Of a DNA stretch of 64,000 nucleotides, positions 14,478 through 27,700 are shown piece by piece (within the stretch, counting starts at the first letter, position 1; every line of letters starts with the position of its first letter). A program made the position numbers and the translations under genes. The DNA comes from Ascarosepion bandense. Lineage: Eukaryota; Mollusca; Cephalopoda; Sepiida; Sepiidae. The stretch spans positions 1,936,501 through 2,000,500 of the forward strand of contig JBBBDQ010001186.1 of the NCBI GenBank assembly GCA_037127315.1, written 5' to 3'. The notes beneath the pieces were generated by a model. It did not search any database, had not been told where the DNA came from, and worked only from the letters and a program-made list of their open reading frames with translations.

Positions 14478-16390
14478 AATCTTTGGCTTGAAAAATGGAA
14501 AGATTATTTTAAAATAACTGACAGAAAAATTATTGTCCAGGATTTTAAAAATGAGAGTATTTAATTAAACTGTTTCTATTCATCAATATCTTATCTTCTC
14601 TCCGTAAGTATAAAAGTAGAATGAAATGAAAGTAAATAAAAGATTTTTATAAAAAAGTAACAATAATAAGGTTTACAATTTTTATTTTTTATATAGTCAT
14701 TGGTCTTCACACATTTGTTTCAGTTTATGTATTTGTGTGCCTTGCAAAACCTAGATTTTGGTTAGAAAGTCATCTTCTGCATGTGCATTAAACTTTTCTG
14801 TTCCAATGAAGATAAATTCGTATGAGAGTTTTGCAACTTATTTTGTACTTTGGCTTATCACTACATGATTTTCTAAGTATTTCTTTATTGTTTTGATTTT
14901 ATTTGTTGAATATTTTCTTTTATTCATTCAAAAGTAGTTAGTCTAACACTTTTATAGATGACTTATAAAAGTTTATATAGGAGAAGGGGGTTTTCAAGCC
15001 ATGTTACCTTTTTTTTTTTTTACCAGTGCTACAAACTGCTTCAAAAATGAACAGAGAAATGGTTTATGGTGGATAAAGCAGACATGGATTTTCTATTCAG
15101 CATTTATTAGTAAGATAACATGGACAACAATAGATTTTGTATAGTCAACAAATACACAAAGTTATTCATTCAGATTGTAAGAGAGCAAATTTTAAGCATA
15201 ATAGAAATGTCTTAATAAAAATGTTGTGTATTTGTTGCATATGTTTTTTAAGATAATTGAAATGGAAATTTTTAGTATCTTTGGTAAGTACAGTTTTTTT
15301 CAACCCATTTTTATTAGACATAATAAGAATAGATGTTAGTTGATATTGTGTATATGAATTGAATTTCTATCATGTTCCTTTTTTGTTCCAACAGTGTTAA
15401 TGTAAATAATGACATTACCTATCTTTGTTCAGCTATTTGAAAATAGACATAACGTTCTGATACCAAGACTATTTTATAGATACTTAACATTTTTTCTTTT
15501 TGCAAACCATTTCATATTAAATTAAGAGCTTAAAATAAACCTGGAACTGTTAAAGATTCAATTTCTCAAAGAAACTTTTATCAGTGTGCTAGTATTCATT
15601 TTTAGACTATTTTTCATTACTTGTAATTAAATCACTTTGGTACAATTAGATGACAGTTACTTTTAAAATTCTCTCACATTTAATTATTGTTCATTTTGTT
15701 TTTCAGGATCTATTAAACTAATACATTGGTTGGTACTTCAATGTATTGTACTTTCACCGTTTATAGAAATTACAATTTTGTTTATATCATACTGAAGTCA
15801 CCATTTTAAAGTAATGCATGGTGAAAAATAGGGAAATGACTTCATAATGTATACGTGATAAGAAGATGATCATCAATAATTGGTGATAAAAGTTTCAGGA
15901 TAAGGTTTTGCTTGATAGAAGAATATAAGCATAGTCTTGGATATAAAAAAAATAAATATTTGGCATTATATAATGAGATTTCACCTTGTGAAGTATGTGT
16001 AAGTGTTAGTTTAAGGTTACTTAGTGTTCTTATTTCCAAAGTATGTAAGTAGAATAATTTTCTGTTTCTTCCACAGATAGAATGAAAAACTATTTTAACT
16101 TAGAGTAAATAGGCTGCAGTAAAGATAAGAGAAAAGACAGAAAGGATACAATATCTTGTCAATATCACATTGATGTAGCAAAGATATTATCAAACATTTG
16201 TTTTTTTTATAGGATTAAGCTAATTTTCTATTAGAGTATGTTTATTAGTCAGAAAAATTAAGGTGTAAAATCAGTATTTAGGGTTTCAAAATAAATGAAA
16301 TAATTGGGTTTAAAGGAATATGAAAAAAGAAGTGCTTAATCAAGAAAAAAATTATGAAATATTGAAAGCGAGATAAAAGTATAAGGAATA
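14478..16390. other. AT-rich non-coding DNA
   Basis: No gene or recognisable element seen. Sequence is homogeneous and AT-rich with chance open frames only. Confidence 0.55.
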
Positions 16391-16394
16391 ACCA

Positions 16395-17420
16395 GATATA
16401 AATCTAGGTACCTAAACTCATTTTTGATACTTAACTTTTAAATTGAATTTTTGAAAATAAGAAAGCTTTCTTGAAACTTTTATTTTAATTTTTTAATGAA
16501 AGCTAAATGATTAAACTTACTATTTCCAGTAAGCAAAATATTCTGGTGTATTTCAAACATAAATGATATTCATTGGAATCTAAAATCTTGGGATTTTAAA
16601 AAAGTCTTTAAATTTTTCAATCATTTTTGAGTGATTGAGAATTGTTTACAAATGTATCAGATTTAAAAATCTTGCAAAAATAAGATTTACATTTGGAAAA
16701 TTAGCAAACTGTAAGTTAGATTAATCTGATTTACACAAATATTATTTATAGCAGGAAATTTAGAATAAAGCTATTCCTTAATCACGGAGTGTTGATCTTT
16801 CAGCCCTTTCCCTGTAGGATTTGACATGTGATGACAGCCAAGTGTATGGTTATATAATTGTCCAAATTTTTTTTTCCTGAAAGACATGACCTTTTTAATG
16901 TACACACAGAAATTACCATACCAAAAAAATCTTCAAATACACAAAAAAAAAAGAAAAAAAAAGTAATTATTTTAAAAATATGATTTGTATTAATTTTTTC
17001 AATTTTTAATTAGTAGATATAATTTGCACTTAATAACATTTCGTCTACAAGTCTTTTAAAAATATTTTTGAAACTTAATTATAATAATTTATAAAAAAAA
17101 AGTGAAAACAATTCTTTTAAAATTTCATTATTCTTTGAAAATATTTTTTCTTCGGACTATAATGCCCTTAATTTATGTTAATTATTAACACAATTAAACA
17201 CTTTTCAAACATTTGGCCCTTTTTCTGAAAATCTGCTCACAATAGTAAAATAAAAAAAAGACAATAAAACTATTACATTATTTAATAATGTAATAGTTTT
17301 ACTGTATTTTTTTTATTCTTTTTTCAAAATTAGTTCCATTTTGCTAAAAATATTTATAAAAAAAATTATTATTTCTACCTTAAATTGTAGACAAATTCAA
17401 AAAAATAAATACATTTTTCT
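16395..17420 (-). repeat. AT-rich dispersed repeat, copy A
   Basis: On the minus strand this matches the copy at 34.9-36.1 kb. Shared landmarks include a GAGGTACCTA-like end, the words TTTACTATTTCCAGTAA and TTGTTTACAAATGTATCA, a CTGAAAATCTGCTCACAATA-like block and a run ending in GACAATAAAACTATTACA. No open frame is conserved between copies, so the family looks non-coding. Copies differ by many substitutions and small indels, which suggests old insertions. The 15-bp arms around 17,265-17,299 also make a near-perfect palindrome inside this copy. Confidence 0.65.
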
Positions 17421-17522
17421 TTCATTCTTTTAAAAGATTTTTAAAATCACTGACATTTTATATTTTGAACTAAAATTAGAAGAGAGAAATTAATTATATG
17501 CCTATTGAAATTACATGAAAAG

Positions 17523-17524
<2 letters not shown>

Positions 17525-17562
<38 letters not shown>
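17525..17562. repeat. (TA)n microsatellite
   Basis: About 19 TA units. Confidence 0.95.
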
Positions 17563-17565
<3 letters not shown>

Positions 17566-20500
17566 CCTTTCAGTATTTTTTTCTTGCTTAAAAAAAATAA
17601 AATAAAAGCTAAGTCAACTGTATAGTGAAATTTTTTACAAAAATTATCTAAATCAAAATTTGTTATTAGATAAGATCTGCAATCAATTATTTTGTTGATA
17701 CTGAAATTGTTTCTTACATTCAAATGACTGAATTCATTACAAAGCTGTTGAGTTGACTTTGGTCATCATTCTGTAAATTATTATTTTTTTTACTGTTGTA
17801 TAAGCGCTAATTGAAATGCTTACTAAGTTTGTAATCTTTTTCTCATACCTTGGTTCAGAAAAGAAAAATGCTGTGAAACCAACACCTAAATCAGCTTGCC
17901 TCACTGTAGTTATCCTCAGTAATCAAAACTAAACAATTACTAACACAGCTTTAGAAGATTTACAAATAAATATGATATATACATATGAAAAGAAAATGAT
18001 GAAATGAAAAAAGTAAAACAGTTTCTATGGGGAAGGAGGCAGTTAGGTAAAATATTTATGTTATATGGGTGCTTTACAAATGACTGGAAATTGTTTTACC
18101 AAAAATAAGATACAAAACTATTTTGCTACCACAGTTCAAGATGAAAATCTTAAAGGTAAAAAGACAAAGGCATTTAGAAACTTAAGGTGAAAGAAATATA
18201 CTTATTAAATATGTTTTCCCTATTTCTCTTGAACTATTTTCCAGTTTAATATGTTCAGACGTTATTTAAATAAGTATTGTAAAAAACTGTTTAAAGAAAA
18301 AAGTTATTAATTGCTGTAGAAAATTCTTATGGTTATCAGACTATTTTAAAACAAGGAAACTCATTCCTGAAAATGTATTTGTAAGCAATCTAAATATTAA
18401 AAAACAATCTAAATATTAAAAAATTTAACAATATTTCTAATTTGTTAGTCAATTATTGATAACCAATAACCATATTTTGAGGACTTACTCTCATTTAAAA
18501 ACAATGATAACATTTAGCTGAAATAACCAATAGCATTCAGTTTGAAATGAACCACATTTGACAAAACAAGTAATAACATAGTTTGGAGCAGTTTTTTGAC
18601 TTGACTATTCTAATGTACCCCATTACAAAACTACATGTTTTTTTTTACTCTGTCTATAACAGAATATTTGAAAAATTTTCGTGAATTTTAGGCATATTTT
18701 TTTTATATATTACTATATTAAAAACTGATAGAAAAGATTTAAAAATTGATGATATATGAGCTGTTGCAAAAAGAAAAAGAGTAACATTTCATCCTTGTCA
18801 ATTTCTTTTCTTACGGAACAATATTTACTACATTTATTTGGATCAACATAGATTATTAGAAAAATAAAATGAATTCAGTATGTCTTGCAAAATATTTCAC
18901 TGTAAAATTCAAAATGGTGCTAAAAATTTTAATTTGATAAAACCAGGTTTAGAGCTAAATATAGTTTAGATTTCATTACCTATCTCATACGGATGTAAAC
19001 AAAAATAAATAATAATGTATAAAAAAATGTACAAAGCTATATATGTACTACAAAAAAGGTAAAACTGAATTTTTAAAAAAATATGAAACATAGTGAAGAC
19101 ATTTTAAATTTAAAATATAAAATTTTTATTATAAAATCTTTTATTCTTGTCTAGAACCCAAAATTTGACATGGTTAAAAATGATTTTAATCCAAACAATA
19201 TTTTTTGTTTACACTTTAAAACTGAAAAATTTTCACTATTATATAAAAAATATTTTAAAATTTATTTTTCATCTTTAAGATTTTTCTCCTGACAGGAAAA
19301 TAATTTGAGAATTAATAATTTTTAATAGAGAGTGAATTTAATTAAGAAATGAAATAAAAAATAAACTTGTTTGTCTACTGAAAAAATTTAAAGGGAACTT
19401 AAATGTTTAAGCATCAGGTTTGAAATTATAGGTCAGAAATTAAAAAAATATATATTCTAACCCTTTTCTCTTTCACATTGAAGAAAGCAAAAAAGAAAAT
19501 TTTATATATTAGTTTTAATAAATTGGATTCTTGGGATATCCAAACAATGTTGGATAATAATTCAAAAAGATTGCAACATAAAAATGATAAATTATCAGAC
19601 AAATATCTTTTTAGCTTGAAAGCATTAGACATTCCAAAAGTTTACTTTGAATGAATTTATGTCATTGAAAAAAAAAAAATCAGAAAAGAACAATGAACAA
19701 AAATTTTCTCTAATTTTTTGCTGATATTTTTTTAACCATTTAAAGCTTAACAAGTTTCAATATTATAATATCGTCTTGATTAGAATGAGCATAATAGCAG
19801 CCAAATCAGTGTGCAATATTGTTCCCAAGTCATTACCGTAATTGCAATTATATTTAGTAATAATTTGCTATTAATCTACAATCAAAGATACTGTTTTTCT
19901 TATGTTTATCAGTTAAGAAAACGATTTAATGTTTTAAGAGACATTTCTATCATTGATGTTGTTTCAGTTCTGATATCAGTCAAAATGAGATGAATATGGT
20001 ATTGAATGTGTCCAAGCTACACTACAACCAGTTACGGTTAACAACTCAAGATTGATCAAATCACTTTTATATCTGCTCCAAAATCTATCATCTCCATCAA
20101 TTTTTACAAAAGACTGTTATATTTGAATCAAATTTGAAGTTATTCAGTGAGTCACAAAACCAAAATGAAACTCAGTCTGATATCAAGAGAAAATCCTTGC
20201 ATGCATGCAAGTGCCTGGTAGTAAATTACTATAGCAATATCTGGATAGAGTATGTAATTAGAATGTTTATTAATTTTTTGCTCAATTCCAAGAATGCGAA
20301 AAGTTCATGGCATTTGAAAATAACTTAAAACATCATACCGTGTTCATTAAAATAATAAAAAAAATAAATCTCATTTTTGTTATTTAATCAGTAATTAGTA
20401 CAAACAGACACAGATATTGAGAGAGAATAGAGCTAACCTTTAAAATTATGTTAATTCAAATCAAAGATAAATTTCAACAATGAATAATTTTGAATATGCA

Positions 20501-22100
20501 TCAATGAGTTTGTGAGGATAAAATAGACTTGAGATTTGGAAAATATATCTTTTCAGTTATCTAATGATAACATTAAACTCAATGCTTTATTAGTTTGTGA
20601 AAATATTTCTTTCATTTGATTAGAGGTCACAACACAAAACTACTGCTATCTTAAACATCCATAAAAGTATCACTTTTTAAAAAAAGTGAAAGCAAAAGAT
20701 TTTTGGTGAAAAAATACAATTAATTATGAACTGGTTCAGTTTTTCATTGTGTAAATTCACTTTTCTAGCCTAAGAGTGCTGAGTGATTTACATGAATATT
20801 GTCATTACATATCATCACTGTATGTATGTGTGGATGCATGTTTTTAAGTGTAATCAGATTTAATATATATTATTATAGATAAGTGTTAACACTGGATTTT
20901 ACTCCCGAATACCTGAGTATAAAAGTATGAATTTTCAGTATTTTCTTGTTCAGACTTCGTGAAGAAATAAGAATTTTCATAAGGACACAAAAAAGCAACA
21001 TGAAAAGATTTTATTTTTATTTCAGAAAAAAATAGCTCAGAAATCGAGTATTACAAAACAATAGTTAATTCATATTTGTATTTTCTTATTTTGGAATGCA
21101 AATTTAATTATGAAAATACTTGAAAATATTGTCTTTTTAATAGCTTTTTTTTTTACAAGACATAATAAAAACAGAAAAGTATCATAGATATTTCATCTTC
21201 ATATCACTTGTAAACAGTTTTCCTCAATGTTTTACAATAAAGGACATAGCTAATAATTACAGATATGGCCAAGACTTTCAATTTTTGCTTTGTGAAGAAA
21301 ATTAAAAATTGAAATCTAAATAAAAAATGCCATATCATCCACCAAAAAAGGATATACAGCTTCCTAAGATTACAAAATTAGTATAATTGATAATTTTTAG
21401 CAACAAAAAGAAAGTGTAAAAGAATTTTGCTGTTAGATTTTCATATTTTAGCCAGCATGTGAAAATATTCAAGTATTACCTGTACGGTTCTTTTTTTTTT
21501 TGATAACATGCCGCAAGATATAGGAATGGGAATTGGAGCATTTATTAAATGTCAAAGTTATTGTAATCATTAAGGAAAACTTTATAGTAAGCAATGTCAG
21601 ACTCATTTCGAGCAGTTGATGTGAACAAAAGCTTAACCACTCAATTCATGATCGGATTTTGTGTTGACAAACTGAATTGTCCTTCTTGCACATATTAAGT
21701 GCATTTCGATAGATTGCAGTAATCTAATCGCATAATCAAATTCAACATAAATTAATCAGTATAATTGTAAACAGCCAGTAATTTCTGATAGAAAACTTCT
21801 TTCATTAAACTTCTACTTCAATGTCAAATTCATGACAATATTTAGGATATAATATTAAGATATTTTGATTTTCTTTTATTTGAAATGTATCTTAATACAT
21901 ATGTTTTGGTGAGATGAGGAATAAACCTGGAATAACTGTTTCATAATTTACTAATTAAGTTTTGTAAAAAAAAAAAAAAACTAAATAAAAAATCTTTTTG
22001 TATACTATATTAAGAAGTTGTTATTGAAACATAGAAACATACAATGAATTGCAACATAATGTGATCATCAGGAGCATGATGTGCATTGCAGTTGTATGTT
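17563..22100. other. AT-rich non-coding DNA
   Basis: I see no gene. The only structured piece is a 19-bp unit beginning CAATCTAAATATTAAA, repeated twice at 18,386-18,423. Confidence 0.55.
18386..18423. repeat. 19-bp tandem duplication
   Basis: Two adjacent copies of a 19-bp unit starting CAATCTAAATATTAAA. Confidence 0.8.
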
Positions 22101-22108
22101 CTTTATAT

Positions 22109-22325
22109 CAACACACACACACACACATACAAATACATGTATTTATCACAAATGTATCTGCGATAATAATTGCAGCTGTCAACAAGGAGATCAATTCTGT
22201 ACAACTTTTAGAATTTGTGGATTGCATACAACATAATTTCTTGCATGACATGGGTGTATATACGCATTTTAAGAAATGTGCCTATACATACATATCAATA
22301 CCTACATATACATACATATGAATAC
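22109..22325. repeat. (CA)n and ATAC-type microsatellite patches
   Basis: A CA run at about 22,109-22,130 and a degenerate CATA/ATAC run at about 22,260-22,325. The overlapping short open frames translate these repeats. Confidence 0.8.
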
Positions 22326-22889
22326 ATTGTTTGCTGTCAAATTGGAGAAACTGGAGAATACAGTTTCCCGTTTGCTTTAACTAATCTTCATGTACGTGTC
22401 TGACACATACACGTATCAATTATGAATTATATTTTCAATGGATTTTTTCCTCTTATTCTTCAGAGTTCATTCCTTTTATTCAGATGTTTTGCTATGATTA
22501 CCTGCCCTGTTGTTTATCCCAAGGTTTACTATTGCATATTTAAATATTGCTTTTGTTCAAGAGATTTTGCTCCCAAATTATGCCAATTCTTGCAAATGTC
22601 ATTTGGAAAGTATAAATTCATATGTGTTTTGTTTTTGCTTGACTCTCATCTTTGTGATTGCTCAAAGTCATTTCTTCATCCCTCAACTATTTCTCCAATT
22701 TTTCTCTTAAACTCCCTCTATGTACATTAATGTACACTCTCTCCCTCTCTTCTTTGATATTCTTTGCTATCAACAACTTAGTGCATGCAAGTGTGTAACT
22801 GATATATACACTTTGCTGCTGCTGTAACCATGCATGGCATAATATCACAGAAAGAAAACCCAGTTACTTCCCTACAAAACTGTGGGATG
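22326..22889. other. Pyrimidine-rich unique sequence, no supported gene
   Basis: This stretch is richer in C/T than its neighbours and has two overlapping open frames on the plus strand (ATG at 22,422, 102 codons; another frame of 66 codons). Neither shows a recognisable domain. The high F/L/C/S content simply follows from the base composition. A diverged transposon remnant is possible but I cannot name one. Confidence 0.35.
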
Positions 22890-22890
22890 G

Positions 22891-22939
<49 letters not shown>

Positions 22940-22964
22940 TTCACCCACATTCAAGCATGAATAT

Positions 22965-22997
<33 letters not shown>

Positions 22998-23046
22998 TAT
23001 ATATATATAATATATATATATATGTATGTATGTATATGCACACACA
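22890..23046. repeat. Large compound (TA)/(CA) microsatellite
   Basis: The order is (TA)n, (CA)n, a 30-bp unique insert, (CA)n, (TA)n, then GTAT repeats. It spans more than 150 bp. Confidence 0.95.
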
Positions 23047-23810
23047 AGCAGTTGCATTAAATAAATAAATTGAAAATATATGTGCACAAATACTTCATGA
23101 GCATCCACATAAAAATCTACATACACACCATCCCTTTCCATGTGTGTGTTTGTGAGTGTGTGAGAATGTATATAAATACACATACTAATGTTTTCTTGTG
23201 GCACCAGAGCAATCTATCCATGTCTTTTGCCGCTACTGCCTTAAATTCATCATTGTGCTCTTTGCTAGATTTCAATAAAGAATTTCACGGCTACAAAGTT
23301 TGTAATGAGTTTTATTTTTTGCATACTTTGAAATGTATTTAATTTTCCAGACGATAATAATAAAAATAATTACTAATGATAGAATCAATTTAGCAATTTG
23401 AAACTCAATTTTTGCACATAGAAAAATATAAGTGTAAAACATGTGTTTTTGAGATTAATTTATTTTTTTTATAGATTACAAGTTTGATAGGAAATATTTA
23501 CACAAGTCCTCTTATAGTGAATATTTATACAAAAATGCATTCAAATTGGTGACAGCACACAAACACTAAGGAATTTTATGAACTCATTTACTTCACTGTC
23601 AAAATCAATCTGCTATTTTTTAAAAAAATGGGCAGTTTTTGGGTTCTTTTTTTTAAATAATTTTGGGTTACTATTATTTCAAATAATTCCAATTTGTAAA
23701 TTCTGATTCTTACCAGAACTTCATCAAAATCACTCTAGTTTCTTTAAATTACTATTACTAAATAAATTCACTAGTTTAATAGAAAAGATTTTTAAAAAAA
23801 AATATATCCT
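23047..23810. other. AT-rich non-coding DNA
   Basis: No gene found. An AATAAA in a slightly GC-richer context occurs near 23,274 but no coding sequence leads into it. Confidence 0.5.
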
Positions 23811-23995
23811 CATTTCCCCTATGGAACATCGAGCTACAGCCTCACCAAACTAGGTATTTTTCCTGTAGTTTCTGTAGCAAGTTTTTTTTAAGTACGTTAT
23901 TGTACCCTCAGTGGAATATAGGGCCACAGCCTCACCATACTAGACATTGCTACTGTTGTTTATGTAGCAAGTAGTTTGTTTTTTTCGGAGTGGAG
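23811..23995. repeat. Two-copy ~95-bp tandem repeat
   Basis: Two diverged copies share GGAA.AT.GAGC/GGGCCACAGCCTCACCA, then ACTAG, then a TGTAGTTT/TGTTGTTT word and a TGTAGCAAGT end. Copy 1 is about 23,817-23,895 and copy 2 about 23,913-23,990. The pair abuts the SINE-like segment at 24,000 and may be its variable 5' part. Confidence 0.65.
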
Positions 23996-23999
23996 TTGC

Positions 24000-24185
24000 C
24001 AGCCTCATGTGCAACTGGTTTTAATTCAGAATTTCCTTTCTCCTAGACTAATTGGCAATCAGGGCTAGAGAGTTCCATCTGACCTGTTATTTAGCCCATA
24101 GTTGGGAGAGGGAAGAGATGGATTTATACTTTCCCTATGGTTATTTTTGCAAAAGTGAACACACACTTGTCTAGAAGGATATTGC
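24000..24185 (+). mobile_element. SINE-like element, shared core family (copy 1)
   Basis: The core around 24,041-24,165 aligns with segments at 27.6 kb, 51.1 kb (minus strand) and 63.9 kb. Shared landmarks in order are a TAGACT..TTGGCAATCA-like word, CTGACCTGTTATTTAGCCCA, a G-rich AGGGAAGAGATGGATT block and a tail with AAAAGTGAACACA. Four occurrences in one 64-kb window indicate an abundant short interspersed repeat. I did not find a tRNA-like head in this copy. Confidence 0.65.
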
Positions 24186-25017
24186 ATTTAAGGCAAACAA
24201 ACTTAAAAAAAAAAACATGGTTATGTTTATGCATATTTGCACACAAATAGATTTTTTGACTGCAGATTAATGAAGCCTTAAATAAATTGTACCATTATAT
24301 TTCTGACATCTCTCTTCATCAACAATTAGAAATAGTCTCAGTTTCTGAATATGAATTTTTAATGATGATACAATCTGCAAGCACATCATTAAATTGTTAG
24401 TTTACAATTAATTTTTATCATTGAGAAACAAACTAAAGAATAATTTCAAATTGCTTGGCATTTTGGGATGAAAGATTATCATTTTTACCATAATCTTTAA
24501 AATAATATTTTCATATTTCTTGTTTTTAAATATGAGGCAAGCTGAAGAACACACTGAAATCTTGTGAGGTAAAAAAACAGACAACTTGTCCATATCATTT
24601 ATAGAATAACTTTTATGTCTGTAATTTAATCAACATTATTTAAAAAATTCAAGTGATGTTCTGGAAATACTGTTCTGTTGAATTGGAAGGGAATAAATAT
24701 TTTTCAATAAGATTTTGACTTAGCAAATGTCTGCATATTCAAAATGTTGTCCCCAAAGTATCTGTCAGGAAGAACGTTTATAATAGGAGTTACTTCCCTT
24801 GTAAAAAATGTTTCTCAGCTTTATCTGAACATTCATTATTGCTATATTAAGAGCACAGAGTTGTTAGTTTACAACATAAGTGTTTCAAGGATAATTTTCA
24901 AATGGAAATTCTCAAGAGACTTACATAATAATAAATACTATCACAGATGCTAAAAATAAAAATAGAATTTAACCACTGAACAAATGTGGGTGCTACTTTA
25001 GCTTGTTATCTACATCA

Positions 25018-25270
25018 ATTTGATTTTGGAATGAAGTCTCCATAGTAAGACATATATATATATAACATAAAGAAAATGTAATTAAGTATAAAAAAATTTT
25101 CTTTTTATATTCTGGTGATAAACGCATTGGCTAAAATGTTTACAATATACAAATTTTAATTTGGAATGATATCTACATAGTAAAATATAGCATATACATG
25201 ACATAGAGAAAATGTAATTAAAATATTAAAAGTATTTCTATTAATTATATTCTAGTGATTAACTGCACAC
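25018..25270. repeat. ~137-bp tandem duplication
   Basis: Two adjacent diverged copies share TTGGAATGA, CATAGTAA, AGAAAATGTAATTAA and a TATATTCTGGTGAT-type word, starting near 25,020 and 25,157. No coding potential. Confidence 0.7.
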
Positions 25271-26705
25271 ACATTGTTCTTGATAAAAATAACTTTTCTT
25301 GTTGCAGATCACAATATAAAGGTTAGATTGCATGTAGATTGCAAACCAAAGTAGATTCATAACATGTATATAACAAACCAAAGTAGCACCCAAATATGTT
25401 TGTCTTTTGATCAATTAACAAGAAGATACTTTATAACAGTGTCTGCAGTTGTTGAAATTTTCTATTTATCCAAACAGTTTTGCAATAATCAATTCCGGCA
25501 TAAAATGTTTTGTTTTTAATTTAGATGTCATTCACTGTCAGCCTGATGACTAAAACCTTTGGTTCTCATTCAGATTTTGAGATATTACAAATTCAAAGAA
25601 ATTTCTTGTGTTTTATTGAAAACCAGAGAAAATATTTCTTATTGGGAAAAAATCTGACTGAAAATTTATTAAATCAAATTAACTACAATTTAATATTTTG
25701 AATTTGACCATTTTTAAGGCTTAAAAAAAAAAAAAAGACAAGCATATGGTTGAAATTAAACTTGGCCACCAGATAAGTTGCTTTGAAATCTCATAATTAG
25801 CTGAAAATGCATGAGAGAAAGATTTGGAATTATTCCTAAAGCTTTTCTCTCTGATATTTGCAAAATAGTAACAAGTAATAAGCAGCTGCCTGAAAGTTTC
25901 TTGAAAAAGAACAAGAGGGTTTAATAGTTTAAAAAAAAAAAAAGAGAAAAGGTAATTTATATACAAGTTGATGGATTTGAAAAAGAGGCTTGCCATAAAA
26001 GTTTGTGGCCAAAAAAATGCTTGTATTTGTTTAGGAAATATTTGAAATGTAAAACAGAAAAATATTGTTGCTGATAAATTTATTAGATAAACAGAGTTCA
26101 TCAAGGTTTAACATGTTCAAGCCTGAATATTTCGTTGTTGTGAGCTCTAGAAATTATTTTGAGAATTTACTTTCTTTATTTTTATTGGCTGTAAAATAGT
26201 TTGGTTTGTGCTGATTTGTCAACAAGGGATATTATTATTATGTTATGGTTACTGTCTGAAATTCCACTTTATGAAAGTGATTTTTGCTTATTTACAGTCT
26301 CAACATGAAACGCTCACCTTTTTTTTTTTTTTACCCACCACTGGAGATTCTAAGTCAGGAGAACAGAAAACGATTATTGCAAAAACACTTTACACAAACA
26401 TACACACACACACTGTTGAGTTGTGATAATGCTTAGTGCCAAGATTGTTGTTTTTTTCAGTGGTTTACTGATAAAAAGATATTTTGAAAAGCAGGTTTAT
26501 ATATATATGCAATTCAATTGAATAAAAAAGTAAACATTTTACAATTTGGTGTTTCTCTTCAATACATAATTATAACCATCACTCATGTTATGATTGCCTC
26601 CTGCTACACACAAAATTCCATCAATAAAAACATTGCTTTAGTTCAAAATTTACAGGATAAAGAGTTTTTTCACTTTGTCATTCAATTGCCTAACATTATT
26701 CTGTG

Positions 26706-26706
<1 letters not shown>
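25271..26706. other. AT-rich non-coding DNA
   Basis: No supported gene. A 127-codon minus-strand frame at 25,721-26,104 is F/I/L/S-rich, starts at TTG and ends in a poly-F translated from an A run, so I treat it as chance. Confidence 0.5.

Positions 26707-26732
<26 letters not shown>
26707..26732. repeat. (TA)n microsatellite
   Basis: About 12 TA units, immediately left of a strong inverted repeat. Confidence 0.9.
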
Positions 26733-26738
<6 letters not shown>

Positions 26739-26796
26739 CTAGTGTCTGCATGTGTATGTATATATGTGCTTACACAGGTAGACACTAGTAATATTA
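26731..26796. repeat. Perfect 17-bp inverted repeat (hairpin)
   Basis: TAATATTACTAGTGTCT at 26,731-26,747 is perfectly complementary to 26,780-26,796, with a 32-bp spacer rich in TG/TA. It could be a small foldback element, a transposon remnant or an RNA hairpin. Confidence 0.85.
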
Positions 26797-27464
26797 CTTT
26801 TCTACTTTGCCTTTAAGTTGCTAAGTTGAAAACTATTTTTAAAAGAGAAAAGCTTGCATATAAAGTATCAAACTGCTAATTACTTATCTGTTGAAATAAA
26901 GCTGTTTTGAATAGGAAGAAACTGATGATAAAAGCTAATTATCATAATTTGACAAATTATCAACAAAGTGTACAAGGTTTAAAAGAATTGTTTTTATTTT
27001 CAAAATAAATTTAAGGAAATAAATCAATAAAGTTAAAAATCTTTTTAAAGATTACCTTGAAACAATTTTTTAAAAAGATTTTTCTAATGAGTTAAAATAA
27101 ATTATGAGGAGAAATTTATTAATGTTAACAAGTTTCATACTTTTGTTTTTCAATCAATAAAAATAGCAGAACATCATAATGGGGAAATCTTTCTGTATGA
27201 TGTTTTTATTATTACCTTCAGATTTTCATTAAGCTTTTTTGATCATAGCTGAAATTTTTTTTCACTTGTTTGCTAATTTTGATTCTGGGAGGTAAAAAAC
27301 GAGCTTTTTATACTTAGTGATGCAGTTTGACATCACATTGCAAATAGTTAATGTCTTCTATTTTTGTTTTGAGATGTTAGTTGCGAGTAAAAAAAAAATT
27401 ATCTAAACAATGACAGAGAAATAAATTTTTAGTTAGCAAAGTTAAAAATAGGATCTTGGTAGGC

Positions 27465-27700
27465 ATGCAAAATAGCCATGTCCCTTCAGGATGCAGGCAA
27501 TCCTGGCTCTCTACAGACTGTTTCATTATTATCTGTGAATTGCCATGACTTCTTGAGAAATAAACTAAAATGTCCTCTTAGACTGGTTGTTACTCAAGAC
27601 TACAAAAATTGGTCTATCCTACTTTTTAACCCATAACTGGTAGGAAGAAGAGATGTATTGAAGATTTTCCTAAAAGCATTAGTGAAAAAGTGATTGCAGT
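27465..27700 (+). mobile_element. SINE-like element, shared core family (copy 2)
   Basis: From about 27,565 it carries the shared core: TTAGACTGGTTGTTACTCA, a CTATCCTACTTTTTAACCCA block, then GGAAGAAGAGATGTATTGAAG. Upstream, GGATCTTGGTAGGCATGC resembles a GGATTCTTTCATCTTGGTAT word near 63,704, so the family probably extends about 230 bp. It is older or more diverged than the 63.9-kb copy. Confidence 0.6.

Noticed and set aside
22422..22730. 102-codon plus-strand ATG frame
   Set aside because: A second frame is open over the same bases, composition explains the residues, and no domain or splice context supports it.
25721..26104. 127-codon minus-strand open frame
   Set aside because: Starts at TTG, is made of F/I/L/S/K codons expected from AT-rich DNA, ends in a poly-F from an A run, and shows no domain.
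26731..26796. Geminivirus- or circovirus-like origin because of TAATATTAC
   Set aside because: The word is in the stem rather than the loop, and no replication-protein homology is present nearby; AT-rich chance is enough.
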